Shown here one piece after another: positions 26,099 to 35,598 of a DNA stretch of 64,000 nucleotides; the stretch's first letter is position 1; each line of letters starts with the position of its first letter. The position numbers and the translations under genes were made by a program. Location of the stretch: positions 30,979-94,978 of the forward strand of contig NZ_LGAP01000030.1 of assembly GCF_001270265.1 (NCBI RefSeq), in the 5' to 3' direction. Origin of the DNA: Ensifer adhaerens (GTDB lineage: Bacteria > Pseudomonadota > Alphaproteobacteria > Rhizobiales > Rhizobiaceae). Below the pieces are notes generated by a model. It saw only the letters and a list, made by a program, of their open reading frames with translations. It was not told where the DNA came from and did no database searches.

Positions 26099-27364
26099 AT
26101 GAAGACAGCGCGAACCTTGCTTGCATTAACCGGCGTCGCCTACGGCGCGCTTTCGCTCGGTGCCACCGCTCAAGGTGCCGAATTGCGCATGGCGTGGTGG
26201 GGTGGCGACAGCCGTCACGTTGCCACCCAAAAGGCGACAGCCGCCTGTGGCCAGAAATACGGCCACACCGTCAAGGGCGAGTTCACCGGCTTCGACGGCT
26301 ATCTCGAAAAACTGACGACCCAGATGGCCGGCAGGACCGAAGCCGACATCGTTCAGGTCAACTGGCCGTGGCTGCCGCTGTTTTCCAAGAACGGCGAGGG
26401 CTTCGCCGATCTGCGCAAGTTGAAGGCGATCGATCTGTCCAACTGGTCGGAGGGCGATCTCGCCGCCGGCTCGATGAACGGGGTCCTGCAGGGGCTTTCG
26501 GTCTCGACAACGGGGCGCGTCTTTTTCTTCAACGCGACCACCTTTGAGAAGGCTGGCGTCGAAATTCCTGAGAATTGGGACGAATTCTTCGCCGCGACCG
26601 CAACCATCAAGGACAAGCTCGGTAAGGACCACTACACCTTCAACGCGGTGAAGGAGACCGCCCAGCTGCTGGTGACGCTGGCAGTCGTGCAGAAGACCGG
26701 CAAGGATCTCGTCGACCAGACGAGCAACCGCGTGGCCTGGACCCCGCAGGAGCTTGCCGAAGGCATCTCCTTCCTCGGCAAGCTGGTGGAGACCGGCGCA
26801 ATCCGCTCTCAAAAGGAAGAGGCCGCCGACGGCAACGTCAATCTGTTCGAAAAGCCCGCTTGGGCCGAAGGCAAGGTCGCCGGCTCTTATGAATGGGATT
26901 CAACCTATTCCAAGTACGCCGATCCGCTGAAAGACGGCCAGGTGCTGAAACCTGTGCCGATGCTGAAGCTGGCCGGAGCCGTGACCGAAGGCGTCTATCG
27001 CAAACCGTCCATGGTGTTCTCGATCTCCAAGAACTCGAAGAACCAGGATGCTGCGGCTCAGATCGTCAACTGCCTTCTGAACGAGCCGGAAGGCATCGAC
27101 GCTCTTGGCACATCGCGTGGGCTTCCCGCGTCGAAAGCCGCCGCCGCCCGGCTTGGCGACAAGGGTGAGGTCGAGGTTCGTGCCGCTAATGCCATCGTCA
27201 TGGCCTCGACCGGACCGACGGTTTCGCCCTTTAACGAGCATCCGGAAATTCGTGCCGCCTTCATCGATACGCTTGAGGAATACGCCTACGGCCAGATCAC
27301 GGCCGAAGAGAGCGCCCAGCAGATCATCGACACCGTGAACGACGTTCTCGTCGAGTTCGACTGA
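26099..27364 (+). CDS. togB: Oligogalacturonide-binding periplasmic protein, TogB-like
   Basis: The 421-residue family 1 binding protein has a signal peptide ([20 protein letters not shown], cleavage about residue 26). Its mature start [37 protein letters not shown], and the [18 protein letters not shown] stretch follow the pattern of TogB, the oligogalacturonide-binding protein of the TogMNAB system. That likeness, with the GH28 and GH105 genes downstream, sets the substrate of the transporter. The ATG at 26099 has AAGGAGGAGAACC upstream. Confidence 0.85.
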   Translation: MKTARTLLALTGVAYGALSLGATAQGAELRMAWWGGDSRHVATQKATAACGQKYGHTVKGEFTGFDGYLEKLTTQMAGRTEADIVQVNWPWLPLFSKNGEGFADLRKLKAIDLSNWSEGDLAAGSMNGVLQGLSVSTTGRVFFFNATTFEKAGVEIPENWDEFFAATATIKDKLGKDHYTFNAVKETAQLLVTLAVVQKTGKDLVDQTSNRVAWTPQELAEGISFLGKLVETGAIRSQKEEAADGNVNLFEKPAWAEGKVAGSYEWDSTYSKYADPLKDGQVLKPVPMLKLAGAVTEGVYRKPSMVFSISKNSKNQDAAAQIVNCLLNEPEGIDALGTSRGLPASKAAAARLGDKGEVEVRAANAIVMASTGPTVSPFNEHPEIRAAFIDTLEEYAYGQITAEESAQQIIDTVNDVLVEFD

Positions 27365-27376
27365 TCACGAGCACTG

Positions 27377-27421
27377 CCCGCCGCGGAATGCCGCGGCGGG
27401 TCTCCCGCCCGCGTGGCGGGC
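27377..27421 (+). terminator. Tandem GC-rich hairpins after togB
   Basis: CCCGCCGCGG and CCGCGGCGGG form a perfect 10-bp stem with an AATG loop (27377-27400). A second hairpin, GCCCGC-GTG-GCGGGC, follows at 27407-27421. There is no T run, so this may stabilise the togB message or partly attenuate the downstream hydrolase genes rather than end transcription. Confidence 0.6.
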
Positions 27422-27440
27422 ATGGAACACGAGGCAAGAC

Positions 27441-28994
27441 ATGATCCGACCTTCCATTATCGCGCGCTCGGCGCGAACGGCGGCGCTATGCCTGCCTGCA
27501 CCCGGCGCGCTTTACCATCTTCGAGCAAGGACGGCCTGGCGGCTGTCTTCGCCGGATGAGAACACGGACCTGCAACAAGGAGAGACAGAAACCGTCGTCA
27601 CCCTGCTGCATGGACTTCATCCGGCGCGCCGCTACCTTTTCGAGGCGGAAGGGTTTCTGCCGGTGTCCTTCGAAACGGCGCCGTGTGCAGGGCTCGTCGA
27701 CGCTGCCGATTTCGGTCTCGTGCCCGACATTGTGCCCGACGATCTCGACGGCGCTGGCGCCAATGCCACAGCACTTGCCGAAGCGGTCGCAGCTGTTCCC
27801 AAGGGAGGTACGCTATGCCTCGCTGCTGGCCGGTGGACGTCGTTGCCGGTCGGGCTCAAAGGTCAAATGACCTTGCACCTTGCCGAAGGAGCGATCCTGC
27901 GAGCGCCATCGGGGCGCGGCGGTTGGCCAATTCTGCCGGCCCACGATCATTGCGGCCGCGTGCTTGGCAGTTGGGAAGGTCTGCCTGCTGCCTGTTTTGC
28001 CGCCCCGGTACATGCGGTCCTGGCAGAGAACCTGGTGATCGAGGGCAGGGGCGTCCTCGACGGATCCGGCGACAGAGGCGATTGGTGGAGTTGGCCGAAG
28101 GAGACGCGAGACGGCGCGCGTCGTCCACGCGGCTTGCATCTGATCTCCTGCCGTGACGTAACCCTGCTGGGCTTCACGATCCGCAACGCGCCGTCCTGGA
28201 CCATACATCCGCAGGGTTGCGAGCGATTGACGGCTGCCGGCCTTACGATAATTGCGCCGCCCGACAGCCCGAACACCGACGGTTTCAATCCTGAGAGTTG
28301 CCGCGACGTAACGATTACAGGTGTGCGTTTTTCGGTAGGCGACGATTGCATCGCAGTCAAGGCGGGCAAGCGCGGGCCGAACGGCGAGGACGGTCACCTC
28401 ATGGAAACGCGCGGCGTTCGCGTCAGCCGCTGCCTGATGGAGCGCGGCCATGGCGGTCTGGTGATCGGCTCGGAAATGTCAGGCGGCGTGCATGAGGTCT
28501 CCGTTGAGGATTGCGAGATGATTGGCACCGATCGCGGCCTACGGCTGAAGACCCGTCGCGGTCGCGGTGGGGCGATCACCAACATTTCCATGCGTCGGGT
28601 GCGGCTCGATGGCGTCGAAACCGCGCTTTCGGCCAACGCCCACTACCACTGCGATGTCGATGGCCACGACCCTTGGGTGCAGAGCCGTGAGCCGGCGGAG
28701 ATCAGTGCCGCAACCCCAGTCATCGTCGGTGTCACCATAGAGGACGTCGAGATCCATGGGCTCTCGCATGCGGCAGGCGCCTTCCTCGGTCTGCCAGAGG
28801 CGCCGATCCGCAACGTCAGCATCCGCGGCCTGAAGATCATCTCGCTTGACCCAACGGCCGTCGCGACGCCACCCATCATGGCCGACCGCGTGCGGCCCAT
28901 GCGCCATGAGGCAATCGTCGCCGAGCAAGCGGAGATCGATTGCGACGATCCGGCCTTGCTGAGTGCCTCCTCCGTTTCCCTTTCCTTAGAATGA
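27441..28994 (+). CDS. Glycoside hydrolase family 28 polygalacturonase, probably cytoplasmic
   Basis: GH28 enzymes hydrolyse alpha-1,4-galacturonide bonds. This 517-residue protein has a right-handed beta-helix with the four GH28 signatures: NTDGFNP (Asn-Thr-Asp), [10 protein letters not shown] (paired Asp), [10 protein letters not shown] (Gly-His-Gly) and RLKTRRG (Arg-x-Lys). All catalytic Asp residues and the His are present. The N-terminus ([19 protein letters not shown]) does not read as a good signal peptide, so it should act inside the cell on oligogalacturonides delivered by the Tog transporter. Exo-action is likely. The ATG is at 27441, 76 bases after togB across two hairpins. Confidence 0.9.
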   Translation: MIRPSIIARSARTAALCLPAPGALYHLRARTAWRLSSPDENTDLQQGETETVVTLLHGLHPARRYLFEAEGFLPVSFETAPCAGLVDAADFGLVPDIVPDDLDGAGANATALAEAVAAVPKGGTLCLAAGRWTSLPVGLKGQMTLHLAEGAILRAPSGRGGWPILPAHDHCGRVLGSWEGLPAACFAAPVHAVLAENLVIEGRGVLDGSGDRGDWWSWPKETRDGARRPRGLHLISCRDVTLLGFTIRNAPSWTIHPQGCERLTAAGLTIIAPPDSPNTDGFNPESCRDVTITGVRFSVGDDCIAVKAGKRGPNGEDGHLMETRGVRVSRCLMERGHGGLVIGSEMSGGVHEVSVEDCEMIGTDRGLRLKTRRGRGGAITNISMRRVRLDGVETALSANAHYHCDVDGHDPWVQSREPAEISAATPVIVGVTIEDVEIHGLSHAAGAFLGLPEAPIRNVSIRGLKIISLDPTAVATPPIMADRVRPMRHEAIVAEQAEIDCDDPALLSASSVSLSLE

Positions 28995-29003
28995 GATCCG
29001 CCA

Positions 29004-30104
29004 GTGTATCCGACAGACTATTTCGATGAATTCGCCACGCGCTACATCAGCTACAAAGGCGGTAGCTGGTGCTACGAGGATGGATGCGTCTATCGCGGTC
29101 TCATTCATCTTTTCGAGGCGACGGGCGACGCGCGCTGGAAGGCGCATCTGCACCGCCTTGCAGATCCGCAGATCGCGCCTGACGGTGCGCTTTCGGGCTA
29201 CGATCCGCATGAATACAACATCGACCATATCTTTGCCGGGCGCTCCTTGTTCGCACTCGCCGAAGGGTCTGACGATCCCCGCTATCTTCTGGCTGCGGAC
29301 CGTCTGGCCGGGCAATTGCAAAGCCACCCCCGCATCGCCGCCGGCAACTACTGGCACAAGAAGCGTTATCCGCATCAGGTCTGGCTAGACGGGCTCTACA
29401 TGGGGCTGCCGTTCCAGATCGAGTACGGAAAATCCACCGGCCGCACAGGCCTGATTGCCGACGCCCTGCAGCAATTTTCAACGGCACTGGCTTTGACGGC
29501 GACTACGGGCGGCCTCTACGTCCATGGCTACGACGACAGCCGTCAACAGCGTTGGGCCGACCCGGTGACCGGTCGGTCTCCGGCCGTCTGGGGGCGTGCA
29601 GTTGGCTGGCTGGCCATGGCACTGGTCGACGCTCTGGCTATGCTGCCCGCCGACGAGGCTACCGCTTCGCTTCGCCAGCGCACCAGCCTCCTTCTAACGG
29701 AGATCACGACCCGCCAGGCGACTCCCACCGGCCTCTGGCCGCAGGTGCTCGACGCGCCGGATCTCAAGGGCAATTATGAGGAAAGCTCCGCCTCGGCCAT
29801 GTTCGCCTACGCGCTGATGCGCGCTGCCCGTCGTGGCCTGGTTGACCCGGATAGGGCCGCAGTCCTGGCTGTCGCCGGCAGACGCGCGCTCGATGGCCTT
29901 CTGCGTGCCCGGCTCGTTGCCGATGACGAAGGCATCACTCGTTTCACAACCATCGTCCATGTCGCAGGCCTTGGTGGCTTCGAGGGCAACTATCGCGACG
30001 GTTCTGCACGCTACTACCTCACCGAGCCGACCGTTGCCGATGACGCCAAAGGTGTCGGGCCACTGATGATGGCCTATGCCGAAAGCCTGATGGCGGCATA
30101 CTAA
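29004..30104 (+). CDS. Glycoside hydrolase family 105 unsaturated (rhamno)galacturonyl hydrolase
   Basis: GH105 enzymes remove the 4,5-unsaturated galacturonate from the end of oligomers made by lyases, in the cytoplasm. The 366-residue alpha/alpha-barrel protein shows YEDGCVYRGL, YNIDHIFAG, the catalytic-region HQVWLDGLYMGLPF, RAVGWLAMAL and NYEESSASAMFAYAL. The start is GTG at 29004, 9 bases after the GH28 stop; there is no signal peptide. Its product feeds KdgF and KduI. It could prefer rhamnose or galacturonic acid next to the unsaturated residue; the sequence alone does not decide. Confidence 0.9.
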   Translation: MYPTDYFDEFATRYISYKGGSWCYEDGCVYRGLIHLFEATGDARWKAHLHRLADPQIAPDGALSGYDPHEYNIDHIFAGRSLFALAEGSDDPRYLLAADRLAGQLQSHPRIAAGNYWHKKRYPHQVWLDGLYMGLPFQIEYGKSTGRTGLIADALQQFSTALALTATTGGLYVHGYDDSRQQRWADPVTGRSPAVWGRAVGWLAMALVDALAMLPADEATASLRQRTSLLLTEITTRQATPTGLWPQVLDAPDLKGNYEESSASAMFAYALMRAARRGLVDPDRAAVLAVAGRRALDGLLRARLVADDEGITRFTTIVHVAGLGGFEGNYRDGSARYYLTEPTVADDAKGVGPLMMAYAESLMAAY

Positions 30105-30415
30105 GCATCAGACGGCTATCCTTGTGATCGCCAAGCCAATTGTAGCGGTCAGAAGATCGTCCGAGGGATCTGCCAACGTCAGCCAGGCAGGCCCCTTCGA
30201 TCGCGGGCGGATGAAAATGGCGCACAGGCTCACATGCCGTTGCCGTCCGATCCGCCCGGAAGCACGAGGGGAAGAAGCCAACCGATCGGTGAGATTCCTG
30301 AACGCGATCACGATTTCGGCGTCGGCACTGATTGATACAAAGTTGCCGTGAAGCAATGCGTTCGGCGCAGGATCGAATGCGCTCAAGGCGGCCACCGAAG
30401 CTGTTTGCCCAGTTG
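30105..30415. other. Intergenic stretch, no gene supported
   Basis: About 310 bases between the GH105 stop and the convergent HEPN gene. A 95-codon minus-strand frame (30108-30395) shows no family I know and has no good ribosome site. No clear terminator was found. Confidence 0.4.
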
Positions 30416-31339
30416 CTAGGAAACAGCTTCCCCCAGAGCTTTCTGGAGCCGTTCCAGATGTTCAATGCAGACATACTTCACTACGCGGAGCAATTCGTCA
30501 GTCCGCACTCCCAGCCAAATCAACGCTTCCTCGCTGATCTCGTAATGTTTCGAATAGCGTGCTTTCACATACGCTTCGTTGAGCGTGTTGAACCAAGCGC
30601 GTTCGCGGTGCTGGTCGCGTGGAAATGCCTCCGCAAGGCGGCGGTCCTGTTCCTCTGCGAGAGCGCGCAGGAACGTGATGTTGTGCGCTGGCGGCGCGTA
30701 ATTGGTTAAGGTCAGAAGGACGCAGGTATAGGCCTGCTCCAGCGCCTGGTGAAGCTCGAACGCTGCACGCTTACTATATTGTTTAGTGTGAGCATATTTG
30801 GCCAGGTCTGCGAACTCGGTCGCGGCGGCATACCTATCGTCAAAGTACTCACTTGAGACCTTCAGCCGTTCCTCTGCCGTGAGCGGCTGCGGCTCCGCGA
30901 GCGGCTCATCGTCGAGTTCATAGAGGACGACGCCTTCCTTGCGGATGTCGGAGAAGAAATACTGCCCCTCCTTCAGATAGGTATTCACCTCGCGACGGGA
31001 ATGCACGATGAAGCTGACCGGCGTTTCGATTGAAGGATCGCGGATCAGCCGATCGGCGGCCTTGTGCCAGTACTCCGCGTAGTCGCAGAGCTTGCGATTG
31101 TTGACGATGATCAGCAGATCGAAGTCCGAACGGTAGCCCTTCATGGTGAAGGGTTCGTCCACCCAGCCACCCTTGGCGTATGAGCCGAAGAGCAAAATCT
31201 TCAGGATGCGGCCGCGCTTCTTGAAGTCGGCCGTTCCTTCCTTCAGCGCGTCCTCGAACTCTTCGTGCAGGATCTCGACGGCGCGCGCGAGTTCTCGCTG
31301 CTTGCGTGGCGGCATATGGTCGAGAGATGATTTCATCAT
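30416..31339 (-). CDS. Nucleotidyltransferase-HEPN fusion protein
   Basis: The 307-residue protein has an N-terminal minimal nucleotidyltransferase domain: ILLFGSYAKGGW (the G-S-x-x-x-G motif, about residue 50) and SDFDLLIIV (D-x-D metal site). A C-terminal HEPN domain follows from about residue 165, with a helix RAAFELHQALEQAY and NYAPPAHNITFLRAL. Separate MNT and HEPN proteins form toxin-antitoxin pairs in which the transferase AMPylates the HEPN ribonuclease. Fused versions are common in proteobacteria, and their role is not settled. The canonical Rx4-6H ribonuclease motif is not clearly present, apart from R-A-A-F-E-L-H. It stands alone among gene debris, outside the sugar operons. Confidence 0.85.
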   Translation of the reverse strand: MMKSSLDHMPPRKQRELARAVEILHEEFEDALKEGTADFKKRGRILKILLFGSYAKGGWVDEPFTMKGYRSDFDLLIIVNNRKLCDYAEYWHKAADRLIRDPSIETPVSFIVHSRREVNTYLKEGQYFFSDIRKEGVVLYELDDEPLAEPQPLTAEERLKVSSEYFDDRYAAATEFADLAKYAHTKQYSKRAAFELHQALEQAYTCVLLTLTNYAPPAHNITFLRALAEEQDRRLAEAFPRDQHRERAWFNTLNEAYVKARYSKHYEISEEALIWLGVRTDELLRVVKYVCIEHLERLQKALGEAVS

Positions 31340-31805
31340 GGCGGTAATATGATCCGCGGGTCAGGTGGAAACGATAATCAAATCAAACGTATGATATGGG
31401 CTGATGTTACACCAGTGGGAAGCCAACCACAAAGCCGCACAATCGCCTGTCTGATGGTCAATGTCATCCTGACATCCTCTCCCCGTTCCCGTCGGACAAT
31501 GACGCCGGCGCAAGAATATCCTCACAACTCCTGTCGCAATCACGCGTGAGGGAGCCCGGCAGCTCCGCGCGCAGCCAGCCGCAAGCGCCATGACAGCACG
31601 CCGGCAAACGCGATCTTGAACCGGCAGCCAAAAAGTTCGGCCGCGATGGAATAAGTCTGCACAAGCTTTCGTATACTGCTGCATGAACGATAGATCGCCA
31701 GGCTTCAATATCGTCAGCCAGCTGGCAGCGCTGCTCTATCTCAACTTCGTCAACATCTTCCAGCTCCTCCTCAACTTTACCGGCGAGCGGGAAGGTTGAG
31801 GCCAG
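31340..31805. other. Debris stretch without supported gene
   Basis: About 465 bases between the HEPN gene and a CorC-domain fragment. A tiny plus-strand frame at 31683-31799 would encode 38 mostly hydrophobic residues (NFVNIFQLLLNF), but it lacks a ribosome site. It lies in the same frame as the downstream CorC fragment with a stop between, so it may belong to the same decayed region. Nothing else is identifiable. Confidence 0.35.
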
Positions 31806-32040
31806 GCAAAAGCAGCATCAAAGCTGCTGGATGTCGATCTTGTCGACGAGGCCGATCGCTATTCGACGCTTGCCGGGCTCATCCTGTGGCGGCTCGGTCA
31901 CCTTCCGAGCACCGGCGAGACTGTCGTCTACGGCAGCCTTTCCTTTGAAGTCGTGGCCTTGAACGGCCGCAACATCGGCAAGGTGCGAATTTCGCAGTCG
32001 ACGGTCAGCGACGCGCTTGCGTCCGCTCTGCGAGGGAAGC
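31806..32040 (+). pseudogene. C-terminal CorC/HlyC transporter-associated domain fragment (hemolysin/CNNM family)
   Basis: The open frame reads KLLDVDLVDEADRYSTLAGLILWRLGHLP, then GETVVYGSLSFEVVALNGRNIGKVRIS (given in parts). This is the CorC_HlyC domain found at the end of CBS-containing hemolysin-like membrane proteins: D-x-Y-x-T-x-A-G, LG-x-(I/L)P, G-E-x-V, F-E-V-V-x-x-x-G-x-R-I. The DUF21 membrane part and the CBS pair are absent, and a TGA at 31797-31799 precedes it in frame. Only the last tenth or so of the gene is left. Confidence 0.7.
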
Positions 32041-32067
32041 TTGGGGTAGCAGCCGATACAGCTCGTA

Positions 32068-32097
32068 AACACAGGCGTCGCGATCGACGCCTGTGTT
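32068..32097 (-). terminator. Strong hairpin, terminator of the DapA-led operon end
   Basis: AACACAGGCGTCG (32068-32080), loop CGAT, CGACGCCTGTGTT (32085-32097): a perfect 13-bp stem. On the minus strand it follows the DapA-family stop by about 45 bases and ends in a short T-rich tract. It is near the CorC fragment on the other strand. Confidence 0.7.
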
Positions 32098-32142
32098 CGG
32101 GTCGTTTCCCGGCTATCTATCGTTTCCGGGAGCAATCGCCGG

Positions 32143-33024
32143 TCACAGGAGCTCGTAGCGCCGCAGAATTTCCTCGATCTGGGCGTCCTGATCCTTGTTG
32201 GGCAAAAGGGCCGGCTGGCGGCTGGCGCCGACGGAGGCGTCCTGCAGATAGAGCGAGCGCTTGACCATCGCCGGCGCGAAGCCGAGGGCGTAGAGATCCG
32301 TACGAAAGGCCGAGTAGATCGCCTGCTGCCGCTCGGCTTCGGCGATATCGCCGGTGTTGAAGGCGTTCAAAATCCCCGCCAGAACGTTCGGCATGGCATT
32401 GCCGAGGCCCGATATGCATCCGGCCGCGCCGTTCTGCAGCGCCCAAAGCACCAGATGGTCTGGGCCGGAGTAGACTTCGAAACCCCGCACGTCTTTGGCC
32501 ACTTCGAGATAGGCCTCAAGCGTTTCTTTCGCTCCGCCGGAATCCTTGATGCCGGCGATGTTGCCGTGGCGCGACAGCGTGCGCGCGGTCTCCGGCTCGA
32601 TGTGGTTCTGCGTGCGGGCCGGAATATCGTAGAGATAGACGGGCGTTTCGACGGCATCCGCGACCGTCGAAAAATGACGGATCAGACCGTCCTGGGTGCA
32701 GGCGATGAAGAACGGCGTTATCACGGCGATACCGTCGACGCCGATGCGGTCGAATTCGCGTGAAAGCTTCAGCGTTTCGAAGGTGGCGGGCATGCCCGCA
32801 TTGACGATGACCTTGACGCGACCGGCGACTTCATCAACCACCTCCTCCGTCAGGCGAACTTTTTCTTCGAAGGTGAGCGCACTGAAGTCACCGTTGGTGC
32901 CCGCGCACATGATGTTGTTGCCGGCGTCGACCTGTCGACGCACCTGCGCGCGCGTTGCTTCATAGTTGATGGTCTCATCGTCGTTGAAGCAGGTGACGAG
33001 CGCGACAAAGGCTTGCTTGGACAT
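32143..33024 (-). CDS. DapA/N-acetylneuraminate-lyase family aldolase
   Basis: The 293-residue class I aldolase-family barrel shows ALVTCFNDDETINYEA, CAGTNGDFSALTFEEK, the proton-relay Tyr in VYLYDIPART and the Schiff-base Lys in IAGIKDSGG. Family members split or join pyruvate with an aldehyde: sialic acid, 2-keto-3-deoxy sugar acids, dihydrodipicolinate. It lacks the KdgD marks seen at 19955. It is the last gene of an operon with an Opp-type transporter, opposite a sialidase-like gene and C4 acid-sugar genes. I infer cleavage of an imported 2-keto-3-deoxy sugar acid to pyruvate plus an aldehyde. The substrate is unproven. Confidence 0.85.
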   Translation of the reverse strand: MSKQAFVALVTCFNDDETINYEATRAQVRRQVDAGNNIMCAGTNGDFSALTFEEKVRLTEEVVDEVAGRVKVIVNAGMPATFETLKLSREFDRIGVDGIAVITPFFIACTQDGLIRHFSTVADAVETPVYLYDIPARTQNHIEPETARTLSRHGNIAGIKDSGGAKETLEAYLEVAKDVRGFEVYSGPDHLVLWALQNGAAGCISGLGNAMPNVLAGILNAFNTGDIAEAERQQAIYSAFRTDLYALGFAPAMVKRSLYLQDASVGASRQPALLPNKDQDAQIEEILRRYELL

Positions 33025-33051
33025 TTCAGTCTCCAGGGATTGGGGGACGCC

Positions 33052-34671
33052 TCAGGAGGCGTATTCGAGCCGGGCGGCGCGATTGGCCGCCTGAACATCG
33101 GGGTCGGGATCAAGTCCGGCTGCCAGCAGCGCGCGGGTATAGTCCTGGCGCGGGGTTTCGAATACCTCCTGCACCGTGCCCAATTCCACGACATTCCCCT
33201 TCTGCATCACCATGACGTGGTCGGCGAAGTCACGAACGACGGGAAGGTCGTGCGCAATGAAGATGAAGGCGATGCCCATGTCCTTGCGAAGCCTGTCGAG
33301 CAAGGCAATGACCTGGGCCTGGACCGAGACGTCAAGCGCTGAAACCGCCTCGTCGCAGATGATCAATTGCGGCTCGAGAGCGAGCGCCCGGGCAATGGCG
33401 ATGCGCTGGCGCTGGCCTCCGGAAAACTGATGCGGATATCGCCCCATATGTTCCGGGCCGAGACCCACCTGAACCAGCAGTTCGGCCACACGTTCGCGCC
33501 ATTTTGCCTTCGGCAGAATGTCCGGATGGATCACCCAGGCCTCGGAGATCAGCTGGTAAACGGTCATGCGCGGATTGAGCGACTGGGTGGGGTCCTGGAA
33601 CACCATCTGCAGGTCGCGCCGTAATTTGTAGAGTTCCGCCGGCGACAGCTGAAAAAGATCGCGGCCCTTCCACAGCGCGCTGCCGCTATCGGGCTCGTCC
33701 AGCCTGAGCAGAATGCGGGCGAGGGTGGATTTGCCTGAACCGCTCTCGCCGACGACGGCCATGGTCTCGCCAGGCATGAGGTCAAAGGAGATGCCTTTCA
33801 GCGCCTCGAAGTTGCCGTAATGCTTGCGCACGCCGCGGACCGACAGAACTGGCTCGCCGCGCCCTCCCGGAGAGTGCATTTTTCCCTTACCAGGTGCGGC
33901 GGCGATCAGCTTGCGCGTGTAAGGGTGCTGCGGGTTCTTGTAGACATCGCGAACCGTTCCCGCCTCGACCAGTTCGCCCTTCTCCATCACCACAACGCGG
34001 TCGGCGATCTCGGCGACGACGCCGAGGTCGTGGGTGATGATGAGAACCGCCATGCCGGTTTCCTGCTGCAGCTCTTCGAGAAGCGCCAGCACTTCGGCCT
34101 GTACCGTCACGTCGAGCGCCGTTGTCGGCTCGTCGGCGATCAGCAAATCCGGGCGAAGCGCAAGCGCCATGGCGATCATGACGCGCTGGCGCTGGCCGCC
34201 GGAAAATTCGTGCGGATACTTGTCGAGCGATTTTTCCGGGTCGGGAATGCCGACGCGGGTGAGCAGGCGCAGAGCTTCTGACTGCGCCTCGGCCCTTACG
34301 GCACCATGGGTCGTCAATGCCTCACGTATCTGCCAGCCGACCGTATAGACCGGGTTCAGATGGCTGAGCGGATCCTGAAAGATCATCGCAATGCGGCGAC
34401 CGTTTACCTCGCGTCGTTTCTGCGCCGGCATCTTCAGGAGGTCGACGCCGTCGAGCAGGATCTCGCCCGAGCTGATACGCCCTGGCGGCATGTCAATCAG
34501 GTTCATGATCGCCGACGAGGAGACCGACTTGCCCGACCCGCTTTCCCCCAGGATCGCGAGCGTCTCGCCGCGATCGAGATGGTAGGAGATGTTGCGGACG
34601 GCTTTGACCACGCCCATGACCGTGTGAAATTCAACCGAGAGGTTGCGCACTTCCAGCAGATGGTCAGCCAT
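33052..34671 (-). CDS. Fused dipeptide/oligosaccharide ABC transporter ATPase (two nucleotide domains)
   Basis: The 539-residue protein joins the OppD and OppF ATPases. Domain 1 (1-255) has [24 protein letters not shown] and LLIADEPTTALD. Domain 2 (from 275) has [26 protein letters not shown] and LIICDEAVSALD, with Ala for the usual Pro after DE. The H-loops are ITHDLGVVA and IAHDLPVVR. The ATG at 34671 overlaps the end of the permease gene by 8 bases. It energises the transporter encoded by the next three genes upstream. Confidence 0.92.
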   Translation of the reverse strand: MADHLLEVRNLSVEFHTVMGVVKAVRNISYHLDRGETLAILGESGSGKSVSSSAIMNLIDMPPGRISSGEILLDGVDLLKMPAQKRREVNGRRIAMIFQDPLSHLNPVYTVGWQIREALTTHGAVRAEAQSEALRLLTRVGIPDPEKSLDKYPHEFSGGQRQRVMIAMALALRPDLLIADEPTTALDVTVQAEVLALLEELQQETGMAVLIITHDLGVVAEIADRVVVMEKGELVEAGTVRDVYKNPQHPYTRKLIAAAPGKGKMHSPGGRGEPVLSVRGVRKHYGNFEALKGISFDLMPGETMAVVGESGSGKSTLARILLRLDEPDSGSALWKGRDLFQLSPAELYKLRRDLQMVFQDPTQSLNPRMTVYQLISEAWVIHPDILPKAKWRERVAELLVQVGLGPEHMGRYPHQFSGGQRQRIAIARALALEPQLIICDEAVSALDVSVQAQVIALLDRLRKDMGIAFIFIAHDLPVVRDFADHVMVMQKGNVVELGTVQEVFETPRQDYTRALLAAGLDPDPDVQAANRAARLEYAS

Positions 34672-35587
34672 TTTTGCGGCCTTTCATTTCCAGGCGCCAG
34701 CGCTGGACGGGATCGAGCGCGATGCGCATCCAGTTCGAAAGCAGGTTCAGCGACATGGTCGTCAGGATGATTGCAAGGCCCGGCCAGAAGGACAGCCACC
34801 AGGCATTGGTGAGATATTGCCGCCCTTGAGAGATCATCAGGCCCCAGGTGATTTCGGGCGGCTGGATGCCGATGCCGAGGAAGGAAAGAGCGCTTTCCGC
34901 CAGCATGACATAGGCGAAGTCGAGTGTGGCGAGCGTCGTCAGCGTCGGTAGCACCACCGGCAGGATATGCCGGAACAGGATGCGCCTGCTCGATGCGCCC
35001 ATGACGCGCGCCGCCTGCACGAACATGCGTTCGCGGATCTCCAGCACCTCGGCGCGGGTCGTGCGCAGGTAGACCGGAATGCGCGTGATCGAGAGGACCA
35101 GCATCAGGTTCAAGATCGACGAACCGAGGACATAAAGCACGATCACCGCGATCAAGAGCGACGGGAACGACATGATGACGTCGGCCAGCCGCATGATGAT
35201 CTGGTTGATGCGCGCGGAGGAGAAGCCCGCGATCAGGCCGAGGGTCGTACCGACGACGGCGGAGATCGCCACGGCGCCGGCCGCGACCATGAGCGTGTTT
35301 TGCGTTGCCACGATGATGCGGACAAACAACGGACGTCCGAGGGCATCCGCCCCCATCCACCAGACCCAGCCGCGTTCCCACTCGAACGGGGCGGCATTTC
35401 GGCCCCGCAGGTTCTGCTTGGTCGCAAGATCGCCGAGCCAGCTCGGGCCGACGATCGCCACGACGAGGATGATAATGAGGAAGATGGCGGCACAGAGGGC
35501 GAATTTGTCGGCCCACAGCATGCGCGCCATGCGGACCAGGAACCCCGGTTCGGCGGCGATTGTCGTATCTGTCGTCTGTAAGGTCAT
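34664..35587 (-). CDS. ABC transporter permease, DppC/OppC type
   Basis: The 307-residue permease has the OppC N-terminal span (FALCAAIFLIIILVVAIVG), the loop with WWMGADALGRPLFVRIIVAT, and the EAA motif (QAARVMGASSRRILFRHILP). The start is the ATG at 35587; an upstream TTG would overlap the preceding gene. Spacing to the neighbouring permease gene is 11 bases. It is part of the importer next to the DapA-family aldolase. Confidence 0.9.
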   Translation of the reverse strand: MTLQTTDTTIAAEPGFLVRMARMLWADKFALCAAIFLIIILVVAIVGPSWLGDLATKQNLRGRNAAPFEWERGWVWWMGADALGRPLFVRIIVATQNTLMVAAGAVAISAVVGTTLGLIAGFSSARINQIIMRLADVIMSFPSLLIAVIVLYVLGSSILNLMLVLSITRIPVYLRTTRAEVLEIRERMFVQAARVMGASSRRILFRHILPVVLPTLTTLATLDFAYVMLAESALSFLGIGIQPPEITWGLMISQGRQYLTNAWWLSFWPGLAIILTTMSLNLLSNWMRIALDPVQRWRLEMKGRKNG

Positions 35588-35598
35588 GGCCGGACTCT

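Noticed and set aside
30108..30395. 95-codon minus-strand frame between GH105 and the HEPN gene
   Set aside because: It starts with ATG, but there is no ribosome site and no similarity I can name; I also looked for likeness with the debris at 44.5 kb and found nothing convincing.
32143..33024. Calling the DapA-family gene a lysine-pathway dapA or a sialic acid lyase nanA
   Set aside because: It is in a catabolic operon without lysine or sialic-acid genes; the family cannot be narrowed further from the sequence alone.
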